This document shows positions 8,951 to 19,601 of a stretch of DNA of 64,000 bases, piece by piece (the first letter of the stretch is position 1; every line of letters begins with the position of its first letter). The stretch comes from Thermodesulfovibrio aggregans (lineage in GTDB: Bacteria; Nitrospirota; Thermodesulfovibrionia; Thermodesulfovibrionales; Thermodesulfovibrionaceae). The stretch lies in contig NZ_BCNO01000002.1 in the NCBI RefSeq assembly GCF_001514535.1, forward strand, positions 298,583-362,582, read 5' to 3'. The notes under the pieces are model-generated. The model saw nothing but the letters and a program-made list of their open reading frames with translations. It did no database searches and was not told the origin of the DNA. Both the position numbers and the translations under genes were made by a program.

Positions 8951-9732
8951 AAAAAGCCCTCTTAATTTTTATAGTATTTTTAATTTTTCCATTATTGAGT
9001 TTTGCTCAACCTCAGAGAATTATCTCGCTTGCACCATCAGTTACAGAGGCAATTTATTATCTTGGCGCGATTGACAGGCTCGTCGGTGTATCAGATTACT
9101 GTAAATGGCCTGAACAGATCAAGACTAAACCAAAGGTTGGAGGCATGATGAATCCATCCTATGAAAAAATCTTAGCATTAAACCCAGACCTTGTAGTAAT
9201 CTCAAAGGATGTCACTCCAAAGGAGGTTTACATCAGACTTACAGAGCTTGGCATGAAAGTTCATGTTTATGCTCCAGAGAGTCTCAAACATATGCCTGAT
9301 GAACTAATAAAACTTGGAATCGCTATTGGCAGGGAAAGGGAGGCAAAAGATGTTGCCAGCCAATTCCGAAAAGATATAAAAAAAGTAAAAAAAGCTTTCA
9401 ATGGTCAAAAAGCATTGTTTGTAGTCTGGGCTGAACCCTTAGTAGTGGCAGGGAAGTCATCTCATATAAATGAGATTATGAATCTTCTGGGATTAAGAAA
9501 CATTGCGGAGTCTTCATCAATAAGTTTAGAAATAGTTATAAAATTAAATCCTGATGTAATATTTTTCGGTGCCGGTCACAAAACAGTTCCTGAAAAACTT
9601 CTTTCAAAGCTTAAAGAAACAAATGCAGTTAAAAAAGGAAACATTTACTTTATAAGCGATAAAATATACCATCTCAGTCCAAGAATAATTGAGGGTATAA
9701 GGGAGATGGCAAGTATAAAGATTAAGAACTAA
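8947..9732 (+). CDS. btuF: Periplasmic cobalamin-binding protein
   Basis: The 261-residue protein has a signal peptide (residues 1-20, ending SFAQ) and the helical-backbone binding-protein fold used by BtuF, with the opening [17 protein letters not shown] and the [10 protein letters not shown] block. BtuF hands B12 to the inner-membrane BtuCD transporter. No btuC or btuD follows, because the operon ends here against uvrB on the other strand, so the permease must be encoded elsewhere. The start is GTG overlapping the cobU stop. The stop codon overlaps the uvrB stop in a tail-to-tail arrangement. Confidence 0.88.
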   Translation: MKKALLIFIVFLIFPLLSFAQPQRIISLAPSVTEAIYYLGAIDRLVGVSDYCKWPEQIKTKPKVGGMMNPSYEKILALNPDLVVISKDVTPKEVYIRLTELGMKVHVYAPESLKHMPDELIKLGIAIGREREAKDVASQFRKDIKKVKKAFNGQKALFVVWAEPLVVAGKSSHINEIMNLLGLRNIAESSSISLEIVIKLNPDVIFFGAGHKTVPEKLLSKLKETNAVKKGNIYFISDKIYHLSPRIIEGIREMASIKIKN

Positions 9733-11738
9733 GTTTTAAGTCCTAATTTTAAAATTTTTTCTTTAATTTTGAATATTTTATCTCTTATTTTTGCAGCTCT
9801 TTCAAATTCAAGATTTTCTGCTGCATGTTTCATTTCTGCTTCAAGTTTTTTTAGGGTCTCTTCACTTGGTTCATATTCTTCCACTTCTTCCTGAACAACA
9901 TCAGGAGTGAAGTAATCTCTTTCATAAATTGATGATAAAATATCCTTAATTTTGCTTTTTACTGTTTCAGGAACAATGCCCATTTTTTTATTGTATTCAA
10001 GTTGAATCTTTCTACGTCTTTCAGTCTCTTCAATTGCTTTTTTCATTGACTCTGTGATTGTATCTGCATAAAGGATTACAGTGCCGTTTACATTCCTTGA
10101 GGCTCTACCAGCTGTCTGAATAAGGGAGCGTTCTGAGCGAAGAAATCCTTCTTTGTCTGCATCAAATATGGCAACAAGGGAAACCTCTGGCAGGTCAAGA
10201 CCCTCTCTTAGAAGATTAACACCAATTAAAACATCAAATTTGCCAAGTCTCAGATCTCTTAAAATCTCAACTCTCTCAAGTGTGTCAATATCCGAGTGAA
10301 GATACTTCGCCTTAATTCCCAGGGTTGTATAGTAGTCAGTTAAGTCCTCAGCCATCTTTTTAGTAAGTGTTGTTACCAAAACCCTTTCGCCTCTGCTTAC
10401 TCTTTTTTGTATTTCGTCAAGAAGGTCTTCCACCTGATTTGTAGCAGGACGAACCTCAATTTTTGGGTCAACAAGCCCTGTAGGTCTTATTATCTGTTCG
10501 ACAACTCTGCCTTTTGATTTTTCAATTTCGTAGTCCCCTGGGGTTGCTGAAACATAGATTACGTAGTTCATTCTATGTTCGAATTCTTCAAACTTTAATG
10601 GACGATTATCAAGGGCACTTGGAAGCCTGAATCCGTAATCAACAAGTGTTTGTTTACGGGAACGGTCTCCTTCATACATTCCTCCAATCTGTGGCACTGT
10701 AACATGGCTTTCATCAATTACTGTGAGAAAATCTCCCTTTGATGGACCTGCATAGATATAATCAATTAGAGTAAATGGTGGCTCTCCAGGAAGTCTGCCA
10801 CTCAGATGTCTTGAGTAGTTTTCAATTCCATGACAGTGACCAAACTGACTAAGCATTTCAAGATCAAAACGGGTTCTTCTCTCAATTCGCTCTGCAAATA
10901 GATCCTCTCCTCTCTGTTTAAAGTACTTAATTCGTTCTATAAGTTCCTCTTCGATTGTTTTTAATGCTCTCATAAGTCTTGGCTCAGGCGTTACCCAGTG
11001 GCTGTTTGGTGGAATAAGTATTCTTTGGAGTCTTTTCAAGCGTGCTCCTGTGAGAGGGTCTATCTCATAGATTGCATCAATCTCGTTGTCAAAAAATTCA
11101 ACTCTGTAAGCTCTATCAAGACAGTGGGAAGCATAAATATCAACCACATCACCTCTTACACGAAAACTACCTCTTCGGAATTCATCTTCTGCTCTTGTAT
11201 ATAGAATTTCAACGAGTTTTCTAAGTAAAGCATCTCTTTCAGTAATCATTCCTTCTTCAATGTTTATGTGCATTGCAAGATAATCATCGGGAGAGCCGAT
11301 TCCGTAAATACATGATACAGAGGCAACTACTATAACATCTCTACGAGTAAGAACAGACAGAGTTGCAGAGTGTCTCATTCTGTCAATGTCATCATTTATC
11401 AGGGCATCCTTTTCAATATAGGTGTCTGTTTCAGGAATGTATGCTTCAGGTTGATAGTAATCGTAGTAACTCACATAGTACTCAACGGCATTGTGTGGGA
11501 AAAGCTCTTTAAGCTCTCCATAAAGCTGTGCTGCAAGTGTTTTATTATGGGCAATTACAAGTGTAGGCTTGTTTATCTTTGCAATGACATTTGCAATTGT
11601 AAAGGTTTTTCCAGAGCCTGTAACACCAAGCAGAACCTGATGTTTATATCCTTTTTTAATTCCTTCAACAAGCTCTTTTATTGCCTTTGGCTGGTCTCCC
11701 TTTGGTTTAAAGGAAGTATGAAGTATAAATTTATTCAT
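9729..11738 (-). CDS. uvrB: Excinuclease ABC subunit B
   Basis: UvrB is the damage-verification helicase of nucleotide excision repair. The 669-residue protein is full length: Walker [13 protein letters not shown] (about 39-50), the beta-hairpin region [12 protein letters not shown], the DESHVT Walker B, the C-terminal helicase motif with QTAGRASRN, and the UVR domain at the end that binds UvrA/UvrC. It is the last gene of a minus-strand group with hemB (10 bases upstream) and the HesB-like gene. No LexA-box sequence was noticed immediately upstream. Confidence 0.97.
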   Translation of the reverse strand: MNKFILHTSFKPKGDQPKAIKELVEGIKKGYKHQVLLGVTGSGKTFTIANVIAKINKPTLVIAHNKTLAAQLYGELKELFPHNAVEYYVSYYDYYQPEAYIPETDTYIEKDALINDDIDRMRHSATLSVLTRRDVIVVASVSCIYGIGSPDDYLAMHINIEEGMITERDALLRKLVEILYTRAEDEFRRGSFRVRGDVVDIYASHCLDRAYRVEFFDNEIDAIYEIDPLTGARLKRLQRILIPPNSHWVTPEPRLMRALKTIEEELIERIKYFKQRGEDLFAERIERRTRFDLEMLSQFGHCHGIENYSRHLSGRLPGEPPFTLIDYIYAGPSKGDFLTVIDESHVTVPQIGGMYEGDRSRKQTLVDYGFRLPSALDNRPLKFEEFEHRMNYVIYVSATPGDYEIEKSKGRVVEQIIRPTGLVDPKIEVRPATNQVEDLLDEIQKRVSRGERVLVTTLTKKMAEDLTDYYTTLGIKAKYLHSDIDTLERVEILRDLRLGKFDVLIGVNLLREGLDLPEVSLVAIFDADKEGFLRSERSLIQTAGRASRNVNGTVILYADTITESMKKAIEETERRRKIQLEYNKKMGIVPETVKSKIKDILSSIYERDYFTPDVVQEEVEEYEPSEETLKKLEAEMKHAAENLEFERAAKIRDKIFKIKEKILKLGLKT

Positions 11739-11748
11739 CTATGTAGAT

Positions 11749-12723
<975 letters not shown>

Positions 12724-13044
12724 TTATACGCCGCAACTACCTCCACAGCCTGGTCCACAGGAAGGCATTGGTCCTTTTAGAATGAATCCTTCCTGTTCCT
12801 CATCTTCATAGTAATCAAGCTCAAGTTCATTAAGAAGATCAAAGGTCTGTTTATCTATAAAGACCTTTAACCCATCTTTTTCAACAACTTCGTCTCCTTC
12901 TTGAGCATTTTCATCAATATCAAGACCAAATGAAGGGCTACAATATCCTTCTGCTGAGAAGATTCTTAAGCCCCAACCTTCTTTACCCTCCTGCTTGAGG
13001 ATCATTTTTGCCTTTTCGGCTGCCTTTGAACTGATACTAAACAC
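12724..13044 (-). CDS. HesB/IscA-family iron-sulfur cluster protein
   Basis: The 106-residue protein has the A-type carrier layout: a first conserved cysteine in GYCSPSFGLDI and the C-terminal cysteines, here in an extended glycine-rich tail SCGPGCGGSCGV. The body GLKVFIDKQTFDLL matches the family. A-type proteins carry iron-sulfur clusters to apo-targets. The tail has four cysteines (in S-CGPGCGGSC-GV: three after PMPS), more than the usual CxC-like end, so it belongs to a HesB-like subgroup and may not be IscA or ErpA proper. It is first in a minus-strand group with hemB, divergent from fdhD. A good AGGAGGT ribosome site precedes the ATG. Confidence 0.8.
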   Translation of the reverse strand: MFSISSKAAEKAKMILKQEGKEGWGLRIFSAEGYCSPSFGLDIDENAQEGDEVVEKDGLKVFIDKQTFDLLNELELDYYEDEEQEGFILKGPMPSCGPGCGGSCGV

Positions 13045-13134
13045 ATCTACCTCCTAAAAAATTTTTCTAACTTCAGAATAGCAGTTTTTTAAAATAATTT
13101 GCAAGAAAAAAATTTAATTGAATAAAATAGAACT

Positions 13135-13896
13135 ATGCAACCGCTTGAAAATAAAAAAATAGTTAGAGTTAAGCAGAATGAGGCAATAGAGCTTGATGAT
13201 AGTTTGGCTGTAGAGAAAAAAATAAAAGTTTATGTAAATAATGAGGAAGTTGTCTCTCTATCTGCTTCTCCTGTTCAGATTAAAGAACTTGTTGTAGGTT
13301 TTCTTATGACCGAGGATATTTTAAAAGGAGACTGGTGTCCTGAAAAAATAACCATTGATGAAGACGGAAAGGATATTAAAGCAAGAGTTGAACTTGAAGG
13401 TCATGTTTCTTTTGAGGGAAAAACTATTACCTCAGGATGTATGAGTTCTGTGAGCTTTCTAAGCGATGTAAAAGTTACTATAAATGACAACTTGAAGATT
13501 AGCCAAAATAGTATATTCAGACTATTTAAAGAATTTCAGCAAAGATCAACTCTATATAGAACAACAGGGTGCATTCATGCAGCAGCACTGGCAGATGAAA
13601 ATGAGATTTTGTATATCGCAGAAGATGTGGGTAGACACAATGCAGTGGACAAAGTAATTGGATGGGCGCTCTTAAATAGAGTGGATTTAAAAGGTAAGAT
13701 AATACTTGTAAGTGGAAGAATTTCTTCAGAGATGGCATTAAAAACTGCAAAATGGAAAATTCCGATTATTGTAAGTAGAACAGCACCAACTACTCTGGCA
13801 GTTGAATTAGCTCAAAAGGCAAACTTAACTTTAATTGGTTTTTTAAGAGGAAATAGATTTAACATCTACAGTAACCCTGAAAGAATAATTCTTTAG
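13135..13896 (+). CDS. fdhD: Formate dehydrogenase accessory sulfurtransferase
   Basis: FdhD passes sulfur from IscS to the molybdenum/tungsten bis-guanine cofactor before insertion into formate dehydrogenase. The 253-residue protein contains the family blocks VGFLMTEDIL, TSGCMSSVSF, TTGCIHAAAL and EDVGRHNAVDKVIG (about 165-178), and ISSEMALK. The E. coli CxxC persulfide site is represented here by a single cysteine in TSGCMSS, as in a number of homologues. No formate dehydrogenase structural gene is in the window, so its partner is elsewhere. It ends tail-to-tail with nth, overlapping by 4 bases. Confidence 0.93.
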   Translation: MQPLENKKIVRVKQNEAIELDDSLAVEKKIKVYVNNEEVVSLSASPVQIKELVVGFLMTEDILKGDWCPEKITIDEDGKDIKARVELEGHVSFEGKTITSGCMSSVSFLSDVKVTINDNLKISQNSIFRLFKEFQQRSTLYRTTGCIHAAALADENEILYIAEDVGRHNAVDKVIGWALLNRVDLKGKIILVSGRISSEMALKTAKWKIPIIVSRTAPTTLAVELAQKANLTLIGFLRGNRFNIYSNPERIIL

Positions 13897-14525
13897 AGTT
13901 TACTACTTGGGCAGATATCATTCAATGGACAGATTTTATGTTGTGGTGCCCTTGCTTTGCAGATTTCTCTTCCAAGCATTATCAGTAAATGAGATAGTTT
14001 TCCCCAGTATTCACGTGGTGTTATTTTCATTAAATCCTGTTCAATTTTATCAGGCTCTGTATGTTGGGTAAGACCTAAAAGCTTTGAAATCCTTTTTACA
14101 TGGGTATCAACAGCCACTCCTTCATTTATTCCGAAAGCATTCCAAAGAACAATGTTTGCTGTTTTTCTTCCAACTCCTGGAAGTGTGACAAGTTCGTCCA
14201 TTGTTTTTGGCACTTCTCCGTTAAATTTTTCAACTAATTTTATTGCAAGGTTTTTTATGTATTTTGCTTTGTTTTTATAAAAATTAATGCTTTTTATGTC
14301 ATTTTCAAGCTCCTCAATAGGAGCATTTGCATAGTCATGTGCTGTCCTGTATTTTTTAAACAGGTTTTCAGTAACTTTGTTTACATTAACATCAGTAGTT
14401 TGAGCTGAAAGTATTGTTGCCACAAGTAAGTCAAGGGCAGTATTAAAGTTGAGTGCTGTTTTTACATTTGGATATCGTTCATCAAGTCTCCTAATTATTT
14501 CTAAGACTTTTTCTTTATTATCCAT
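13893..14525 (-). CDS. nth: Endonuclease III (DNA glycosylase/AP lyase)
   Basis: Nth removes oxidised pyrimidines. The helix-hairpin-helix LPGVGRKTANIVL holds the catalytic lysine and AVDTHVKR the catalytic aspartate. The iron-sulfur loop at the C-terminus is CKARAPQHKICPLNDIC, so the usual second cysteine (C-x6-C-x2-C-x5-C in E. coli) is a histidine. The ATG at 14523-14525 is chosen over an upstream TTG (14537), because GGAGG at 14531-14535 is correctly placed for the ATG and lies inside the TTG-started version. The gene follows the alcohol dehydrogenase stop by one base. Confidence 0.93.
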   Translation of the reverse strand: MDNKEKVLEIIRRLDERYPNVKTALNFNTALDLLVATILSAQTTDVNVNKVTENLFKKYRTAHDYANAPIEELENDIKSINFYKNKAKYIKNLAIKLVEKFNGEVPKTMDELVTLPGVGRKTANIVLWNAFGINEGVAVDTHVKRISKLLGLTQHTEPDKIEQDLMKITPREYWGKLSHLLIMLGREICKARAPQHKICPLNDICPSSKL

Positions 14526-14526
14526 T

Positions 14527-15555
14527 TTATCCTCCAATTTTTAGGACTTTTGCTCCTCTTATTTTTCTTTGTTTTATGTCCTGAATGGCTTTATTTGCCT
14601 CAGAGAAAGGATATATCTCTATCTCAGGTTTTATTGGAAGTTCAGAGGCGATTTTAAGAAATTCTTCAATGTCTTTTCTTGTCACATTAGCTACTGTTTT
14701 AATTTCCTTTTCAAGCCATAAATCTCTTGGATAGTCAATATTTAAAAATTCATCTTTATCAATTTCTTCCTTTCTTATTGCGTTTATTACGAGCCTTCCT
14801 CCAGGTTTTAGATGTTTAAGCACAGTTAGAGGTGGTTTCCATACAGGAGTTGTATCAATTGCAGAGTTAAGTTTTTCAGGAGGAGTTTCATCAAAATTTC
14901 CACTCCAGCATGCACCAAGTTCAACTGCCAGTTGTCTTTCTGAAGGAGTTCTTGAAAATACGAAAACTTTTACCTGAGGATATAAAAACTTTATCATTTT
15001 TAAAACAAGATGTCCTGATGCACCAAAGCCGACAAGACCTATACTATTAGCGTTTTCAGGATGTGCAAGCTTTAAACTTCTGTAACCAATTGCACCTGCA
15101 CAAAAAAGAGGAGCAGTTTCTTCAAAACTAAGATTTTCAGGTATGAGAAAAGCAAAGTCTTCATGGATTTTAAAATACTCTGCATATCCACCATGAGCAT
15201 CCTTACCTGTTGCTTTGAATTCTTTACATAAATTTTCCAATCCTTTTAGACAGTACTCACACCTGCAACAGGCTGAATAAATCCATCCGGCACCAACTCT
15301 GTCACCAACTTTGAATTTTTTTGCCTCTCTTCCGACTTCTACAACTTCTCCCACTATCTGGTGCCCTGGAACTATGGGGAAAAATGAAGGAGTTGCTCTT
15401 CCTTCTATTTCATCAATTTCAGTATGACATACTCCACAGGCATGAACTCTTATAAGTATCTCCTTCTCATTAGGAACAGGATTTTCCATCTCAATTAGAG
15501 TAAGAGGATTTTGATTTTTGATTTCAGTTATTTTTTCTATGACCCATGCTTTCAT
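14527..15555 (-). CDS. Zinc-dependent alcohol dehydrogenase (MDR superfamily)
   Basis: The 342-residue medium-chain dehydrogenase/reductase has the catalytic-zinc block HACGVCHTEIDEIEG, PGHQIVGEVVEVG with the second zinc ligand, and the four-cysteine structural zinc loop CCRCEYCLKGLENLC. The nucleotide-binding fold starts at about LVGFGASGHLVLKM, with glycines slightly different from the classical GxGxxG. The substrate is not predictable; relatives act on primary or aromatic alcohols. It directly precedes nth on the same strand. Divergently placed from the diguanylate cyclase gene. Confidence 0.9.
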   Translation of the reverse strand: MKAWVIEKITEIKNQNPLTLIEMENPVPNEKEILIRVHACGVCHTEIDEIEGRATPSFFPIVPGHQIVGEVVEVGREAKKFKVGDRVGAGWIYSACCRCEYCLKGLENLCKEFKATGKDAHGGYAEYFKIHEDFAFLIPENLSFEETAPLFCAGAIGYRSLKLAHPENANSIGLVGFGASGHLVLKMIKFLYPQVKVFVFSRTPSERQLAVELGACWSGNFDETPPEKLNSAIDTTPVWKPPLTVLKHLKPGGRLVINAIRKEEIDKDEFLNIDYPRDLWLEKEIKTVANVTRKDIEEFLKIASELPIKPEIEIYPFSEANKAIQDIKQRKIRGAKVLKIGG

Positions 15556-15667
15556 TAAAAAATATTATATTACATCTGTTGGAATTTTTGACCCCTGAAG
15601 GTAAAACTTGCCTATTTTTTTGACATATAACTCTATTAAAATGCTTGATTTAGAATAATTTTTACTG

Positions 15668-15682
15668 TGGCATGGATTTTGT
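15668..15682 (+). promoter_or_regulatory. Possible sigma-54 promoter of the diguanylate cyclase gene
   Basis: TGGCAT (15668-15673), five bases, then TTGT (15679-15682) resembles the -24/-12 pattern TGGCAC-N5-TTGC, with GT in place of the nearly invariant GC at -12. It lies 33-47 bases upstream of the ATG, a suitable distance. The -12 deviation makes this a weak candidate. Confidence 0.3.
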
Positions 15683-15714
15683 TACTTATATCATAAAAAA
15701 TTCAGGAGGGCAGG

Positions 15715-16482
15715 ATGAATCCAAAAATACTGGTGTTGAACATAACAAAAGACATAAATAAACTTTTTCTTATAAATTTTGCTGCTTTGATGATGTTTTT
15801 AACTGTTGTTTTTGTAATAGGAGTTTATGACAAAAAAGAATTTGTACTGCTTACTTCTTCAGCAGCAATAGGCTCATTAACATTGAATCTATTGGTTGCT
15901 AAGATAGTTAGAAGAAAGATGGAAAAGATTATACATAATTCCTTTGAAAAAATTGAAAATCAGCTCTATTTTGATGAGTTGACATCAGTTTACAACAGAG
16001 CCACAGGAATGAACAGATTAATGGAAGAAATGGCAAGAGCAAGAAGGCATCTCAAACCACTGTCAGTAGCAATGGTTGACATAGATAATTTTAAATCCAT
16101 AAATGATAATTACGGACATCTTGCAGGAGATAGGGTTTTAAATTATGTTGCTTTACAGATTAAGAGTTTATTGAGAATAGATGATGTTGTTTCAAGATAC
16201 GGAGGAGAAGAGTTTTTAATAATACTTCCAGAAACAGATGAGATAAAAGCATTCATGGCACTTGAAAGGGTAAGAGAAAATATAGCTAAAAGACCAGTCA
16301 AAATAGGGAATGAAAAACTTTTTATAACAGTAAGCATTGGTATAGCAGAGATTGAAAACAACGATACTTTACAGGAGGCTATAAATAGAGCTGATATGGC
16401 ACTTCTTCAGGCAAAAAGAACAGGTAAAAATAAGATTGAGATTGCTTCAAAATATATTAATGAAGGAATTAAGCTGTCATAA
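15715..16482 (+). CDS. Membrane-anchored diguanylate cyclase (GGDEF protein)
   Basis: The 255-residue protein has two hydrophobic segments (about 20-40 and 45-65) and no recognisable sensor domain, followed by a GGDEF domain from about residue 88. The active-site signature is RYGGEEF (about 163-169), so catalysis of c-di-GMP synthesis from GTP is expected. An inhibitory RxxD site (RIDD) stands at the usual distance before it, implying product inhibition. The start has GGAGGGCAGG upstream. It ends tail-to-tail with recG, overlapping by 14 bases. Confidence 0.92.
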   Translation: MNPKILVLNITKDINKLFLINFAALMMFLTVVFVIGVYDKKEFVLLTSSAAIGSLTLNLLVAKIVRRKMEKIIHNSFEKIENQLYFDELTSVYNRATGMNRLMEEMARARRHLKPLSVAMVDIDNFKSINDNYGHLAGDRVLNYVALQIKSLLRIDDVVSRYGGEEFLIILPETDEIKAFMALERVRENIAKRPVKIGNEKLFITVSIGIAEIENNDTLQEAINRADMALLQAKRTGKNKIEIASKYINEGIKLS

Positions 16483-18532
16483 ATATTTCGGTTCTGTCTT
16501 TCCAGAATTCTTCCAGCAGTATTCTTATTTTTGGATGTGAATTTAGGGCGCTGTTTTCTTTTAAAAGAGATTCTGCTTCTTTTCTTGCTATCTCAAGAAG
16601 ACTTTGATCTCTTATTAAATCAGCAACCTTTAAATCAGGCATTCCTGATTGTTTAACTCCGAAGAGTTCTCCAGGTCCTCTTATTTTCATGTCTTCTTCT
16701 GCTATTCTGAATCCATCTGAGTAGTTCACAATTGCTTTAAGCCTCAGCTTTGCCTCCTCTGTTAATTTATAAGGCAGAAGAATACATTTTGATGGTCTGT
16801 CTCCTCTTCCCACTCTTCCTCTTAGTTGATGCAGTTGAGCAAGTCCAAATCTCTCTGCATGGGTTATTATCATTAATGTGGCATTTGGAACATCCACGCC
16901 AACTTCAATAACTGTTGTGGCAACAAGAATATTAATCCTGCCATTTCTAAATTCTTTCATTATATCTTCTCTCTGTCTTGATGGCATTTTACCATGAAGA
17001 AGTCCAACTCTGTATTGAGGAAAAAGCTTTTGTAAACCTTCATATCCCTGAGTTGCTGATTTTAGATCCATTGCTTCAGATTCTTCAATTAAAGGATAAA
17101 CTACATAAACCTGTCCTCCTGATTTAATCTCTTCTTCTATCATTTTGTAAATGATTTTTTTATTCTGGGGTTCAATAACCTTTGTTAAAATCGGCTTTCT
17201 CCCTTTTGGAAGTTCATCAAGCACAGAGTAATCAAGGTCTCCGTAAACAGTAAGTGCCATTGTTCTTGGAATAGGAGTTGCTGTCATAACAAGAGTATCA
17301 GGATTCAGACCCTTCTTTTTTAGCATTGCTCTTTGAATTACTCCAAATCTATGTTGTTCGTCTATGACAACAAATCCTAAGTTTTTAAAATGGACATCTT
17401 CTTGAATTAAGGCGTGAGTTCCTACTACAAGATTTGCATCGCCTGAAGCTATGAGATTTGCATGTTTATTATGGGTGGAAGTATAGATTAGAACATTAAC
17501 AGGTAATCCTTTTAGCATTGAATAGATATTTAAATAATGTTGTTCTGCAAGTATTTCTGTGGGTGCCATAAGAGCTGCCTGATATCCACACTCTATAGCC
17601 GCAAGCATTGCTGCCAAAGCCACTACAGTTTTACCTGATCCAACATCTCCTTGAAGTAATCTATTCATCGGTGTAGGTTTTTTCATGTCCTGTAGAATCT
17701 CTGTTATTACTCTTTGCTGAGCATTGGTTAGTTTGAAAGGAAGATTTTCAAGAAATTTTCTTAAGAGTTTTCCCTCTGGATTGAAAGATATGCCCTTTTC
17801 AATGAGTCTGCTTTGTTTCATCATAAGAATTCCAAGTTGAAGCAAAAAAAGTTCGTCAAAAATTATTCTTTTATGGAACAGGGAATTTTTCTCATTTAGA
17901 CTTTTTACATCACTGTCTTTTGGTGGAAAATGGATAGATTTTAAAGATTCATTTAAATATGGTAAGTTGAGTTTTTTCAATATTTTTTCAGGTAAATACT
18001 CTTCTATAAAGGGAATAGCAAACTCAACTGCAACTTTCATTATTGACTGTATTTGCCTCTGAGATAGACCCTGAGTTACTCTATATACTGGAACAATCTC
18101 ATGATTTTGATGGTTTGAGTTTTCTACAATTTCATACTCTGGATTGACAATTTCTATGTAATTTCCACTCCAGTCAATTTGAGCCTTACCAAAAATTTTT
18201 ATTTTTTGTTTTGTCTTAAGAATTTTTTTTAAGTAAAGCTGATTGAACCATTTTGCCATAAGATAGCCTGTTGCATCTGAGATAATTGCTTCAATAATTG
18301 ATAGGTTTGTTTTTGTTTTTATTTCATTAATCTGAACTATATGCCCTTCTACAGTAACAATTTCTCCGGGTTTGATATCAAAAATATTTTTTTTATTTCT
18401 TCTATCTTCATACTGAGATGGCAGGTAGTATAAAGCATCCTTAACTGTTTGAATCCCTAATTTTTTTAAAAGATTGGCTTTTTTAGGACCTACTCCCTTT
18501 AGATACTGAATGGGAAGATTTAATCCATTCAT
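16469..18532 (-). CDS. recG: ATP-dependent DNA helicase RecG
   Basis: RecG remodels stalled replication forks and branched DNA. The 687-residue protein is full length, with an N-terminal wedge (OB) domain, Walker A LQGDVGSGKTVVA (about 289-301), the DEQH box in VVIDEQHRFG, and motif VI QLRGRVGRGD near residue 570. The start ATG shares bases with the nusA stop (TAATG), so it is coupled to nusA. recG after nusA is unusual, since infB is the common neighbour. Confidence 0.96.
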   Translation of the reverse strand: MNGLNLPIQYLKGVGPKKANLLKKLGIQTVKDALYYLPSQYEDRRNKKNIFDIKPGEIVTVEGHIVQINEIKTKTNLSIIEAIISDATGYLMAKWFNQLYLKKILKTKQKIKIFGKAQIDWSGNYIEIVNPEYEIVENSNHQNHEIVPVYRVTQGLSQRQIQSIMKVAVEFAIPFIEEYLPEKILKKLNLPYLNESLKSIHFPPKDSDVKSLNEKNSLFHKRIIFDELFLLQLGILMMKQSRLIEKGISFNPEGKLLRKFLENLPFKLTNAQQRVITEILQDMKKPTPMNRLLQGDVGSGKTVVALAAMLAAIECGYQAALMAPTEILAEQHYLNIYSMLKGLPVNVLIYTSTHNKHANLIASGDANLVVGTHALIQEDVHFKNLGFVVIDEQHRFGVIQRAMLKKKGLNPDTLVMTATPIPRTMALTVYGDLDYSVLDELPKGRKPILTKVIEPQNKKIIYKMIEEEIKSGGQVYVVYPLIEESEAMDLKSATQGYEGLQKLFPQYRVGLLHGKMPSRQREDIMKEFRNGRINILVATTVIEVGVDVPNATLMIITHAERFGLAQLHQLRGRVGRGDRPSKCILLPYKLTEEAKLRLKAIVNYSDGFRIAEEDMKIRGPGELFGVKQSGMPDLKVADLIRDQSLLEIARKEAESLLKENSALNSHPKIRILLEEFWKDRTEIFMTA

Positions 18533-19596
18533 TAACTCTGTGCATTTTCTTTGAGTTTCATTTGAGCATACTCTGATTCACTCAAAACATCAATATTCCA
18601 GCCTGTCAGTCTTGAAGCAAGTCTTACATTTTGTCCTTTTTTACCAATTGCTAAAGAGAGTTGATCATTTTCAACAACAACAACTGCTGTCTTATCTTTT
18701 TCATTTATACCAACCTTTAGCACAGTGGCAGGAGTAAGAGCTTTTGCAATAAAAAAGCTGATATCTTCGCTGTAAGGAATTATGTCAATTCTTTCACCTT
18801 TTAGTTCTCTCACAACAGCCTGAACTCTTGTTCCTTTCATACCAACGCAGGCTCCTACTGGATCTACCGATGGATCCTTTGATTCAACAGCTATCTTAGT
18901 TCTCTCACCAGGATCCCTTGCTATGCTCTTTATCTTTACTATTCCATCTTGAATTTCTGGTACTTCAAGAGTAAATAATCCAACTACAAAATTGGGATGA
19001 GTTCTTGAAAGCTTTATTATAGGTTCTTTTGATGTTTGTCTAACTTCAAATATGTATGCTTTTACAATATCTCCTCTTTTCAGATTATCCTGTGGTAATA
19101 CTTCTTTCTCCGGTAAAATAGCTTCTGCCTTTCCTACAAGGATATAAAAGTTTCCTTTTTCTTTTCTTAGCACTGTTCCGCTTACTATATTACCAACTTT
19201 ATCTTTAAATTCTTCAAAAATCTGAGATCTTTCAATATCTCTTATCTTTTGAAAAAGCACATGTTTTGCCGTTTGAACAGCTATCCTTCCAAAATCCTGT
19301 ATGGACAAGGGAACTTCAACTGTATCTCCGATACCTTTGTCCACATATTTTTGCTTTACCTCTTCTATAGATATTTCAGCAGACGGATCTTTTACTTCTT
19401 CTACAACTTTCTTAATTTCAAAAATATTAATATCAAAAGTCTGAGGTTCAATCTTAATTCTTATTGAGGATTTATTGCCATATTTTTTCCTGATGGCTGA
19501 AATAAGAGCAGTTTCAAGAAGTTCAATAACATCATCCTTAGTGATTCCCTTTTCTCTCATTATCTGTTCTGCTAAAAATTTAAGCTCTTTTCCCAT
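18532..19596 (-). CDS. nusA: Transcription elongation/termination factor NusA
   Basis: NusA binds RNA polymerase and modulates pausing, termination and antitermination. The 354-residue protein has the N-terminal polymerase-binding domain, an S1 domain (about 135-200; GNIVSGTVLRKEKGNFYILVG) and two KH domains (CVGMKGTRVQAVV and IGKKGQNVRLASRL). It ends after the KH domains with no acidic C-terminal repeats, as in many non-proteobacterial NusA proteins. It lies between rimP (5 bases upstream) and recG. Confidence 0.97.
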   Translation of the reverse strand: MGKELKFLAEQIMREKGITKDDVIELLETALISAIRKKYGNKSSIRIKIEPQTFDINIFEIKKVVEEVKDPSAEISIEEVKQKYVDKGIGDTVEVPLSIQDFGRIAVQTAKHVLFQKIRDIERSQIFEEFKDKVGNIVSGTVLRKEKGNFYILVGKAEAILPEKEVLPQDNLKRGDIVKAYIFEVRQTSKEPIIKLSRTHPNFVVGLFTLEVPEIQDGIVKIKSIARDPGERTKIAVESKDPSVDPVGACVGMKGTRVQAVVRELKGERIDIIPYSEDISFFIAKALTPATVLKVGINEKDKTAVVVVENDQLSLAIGKKGQNVRLASRLTGWNIDVLSESEYAQMKLKENAQS

Positions 19597-19601
19597 AGCC
19601 T

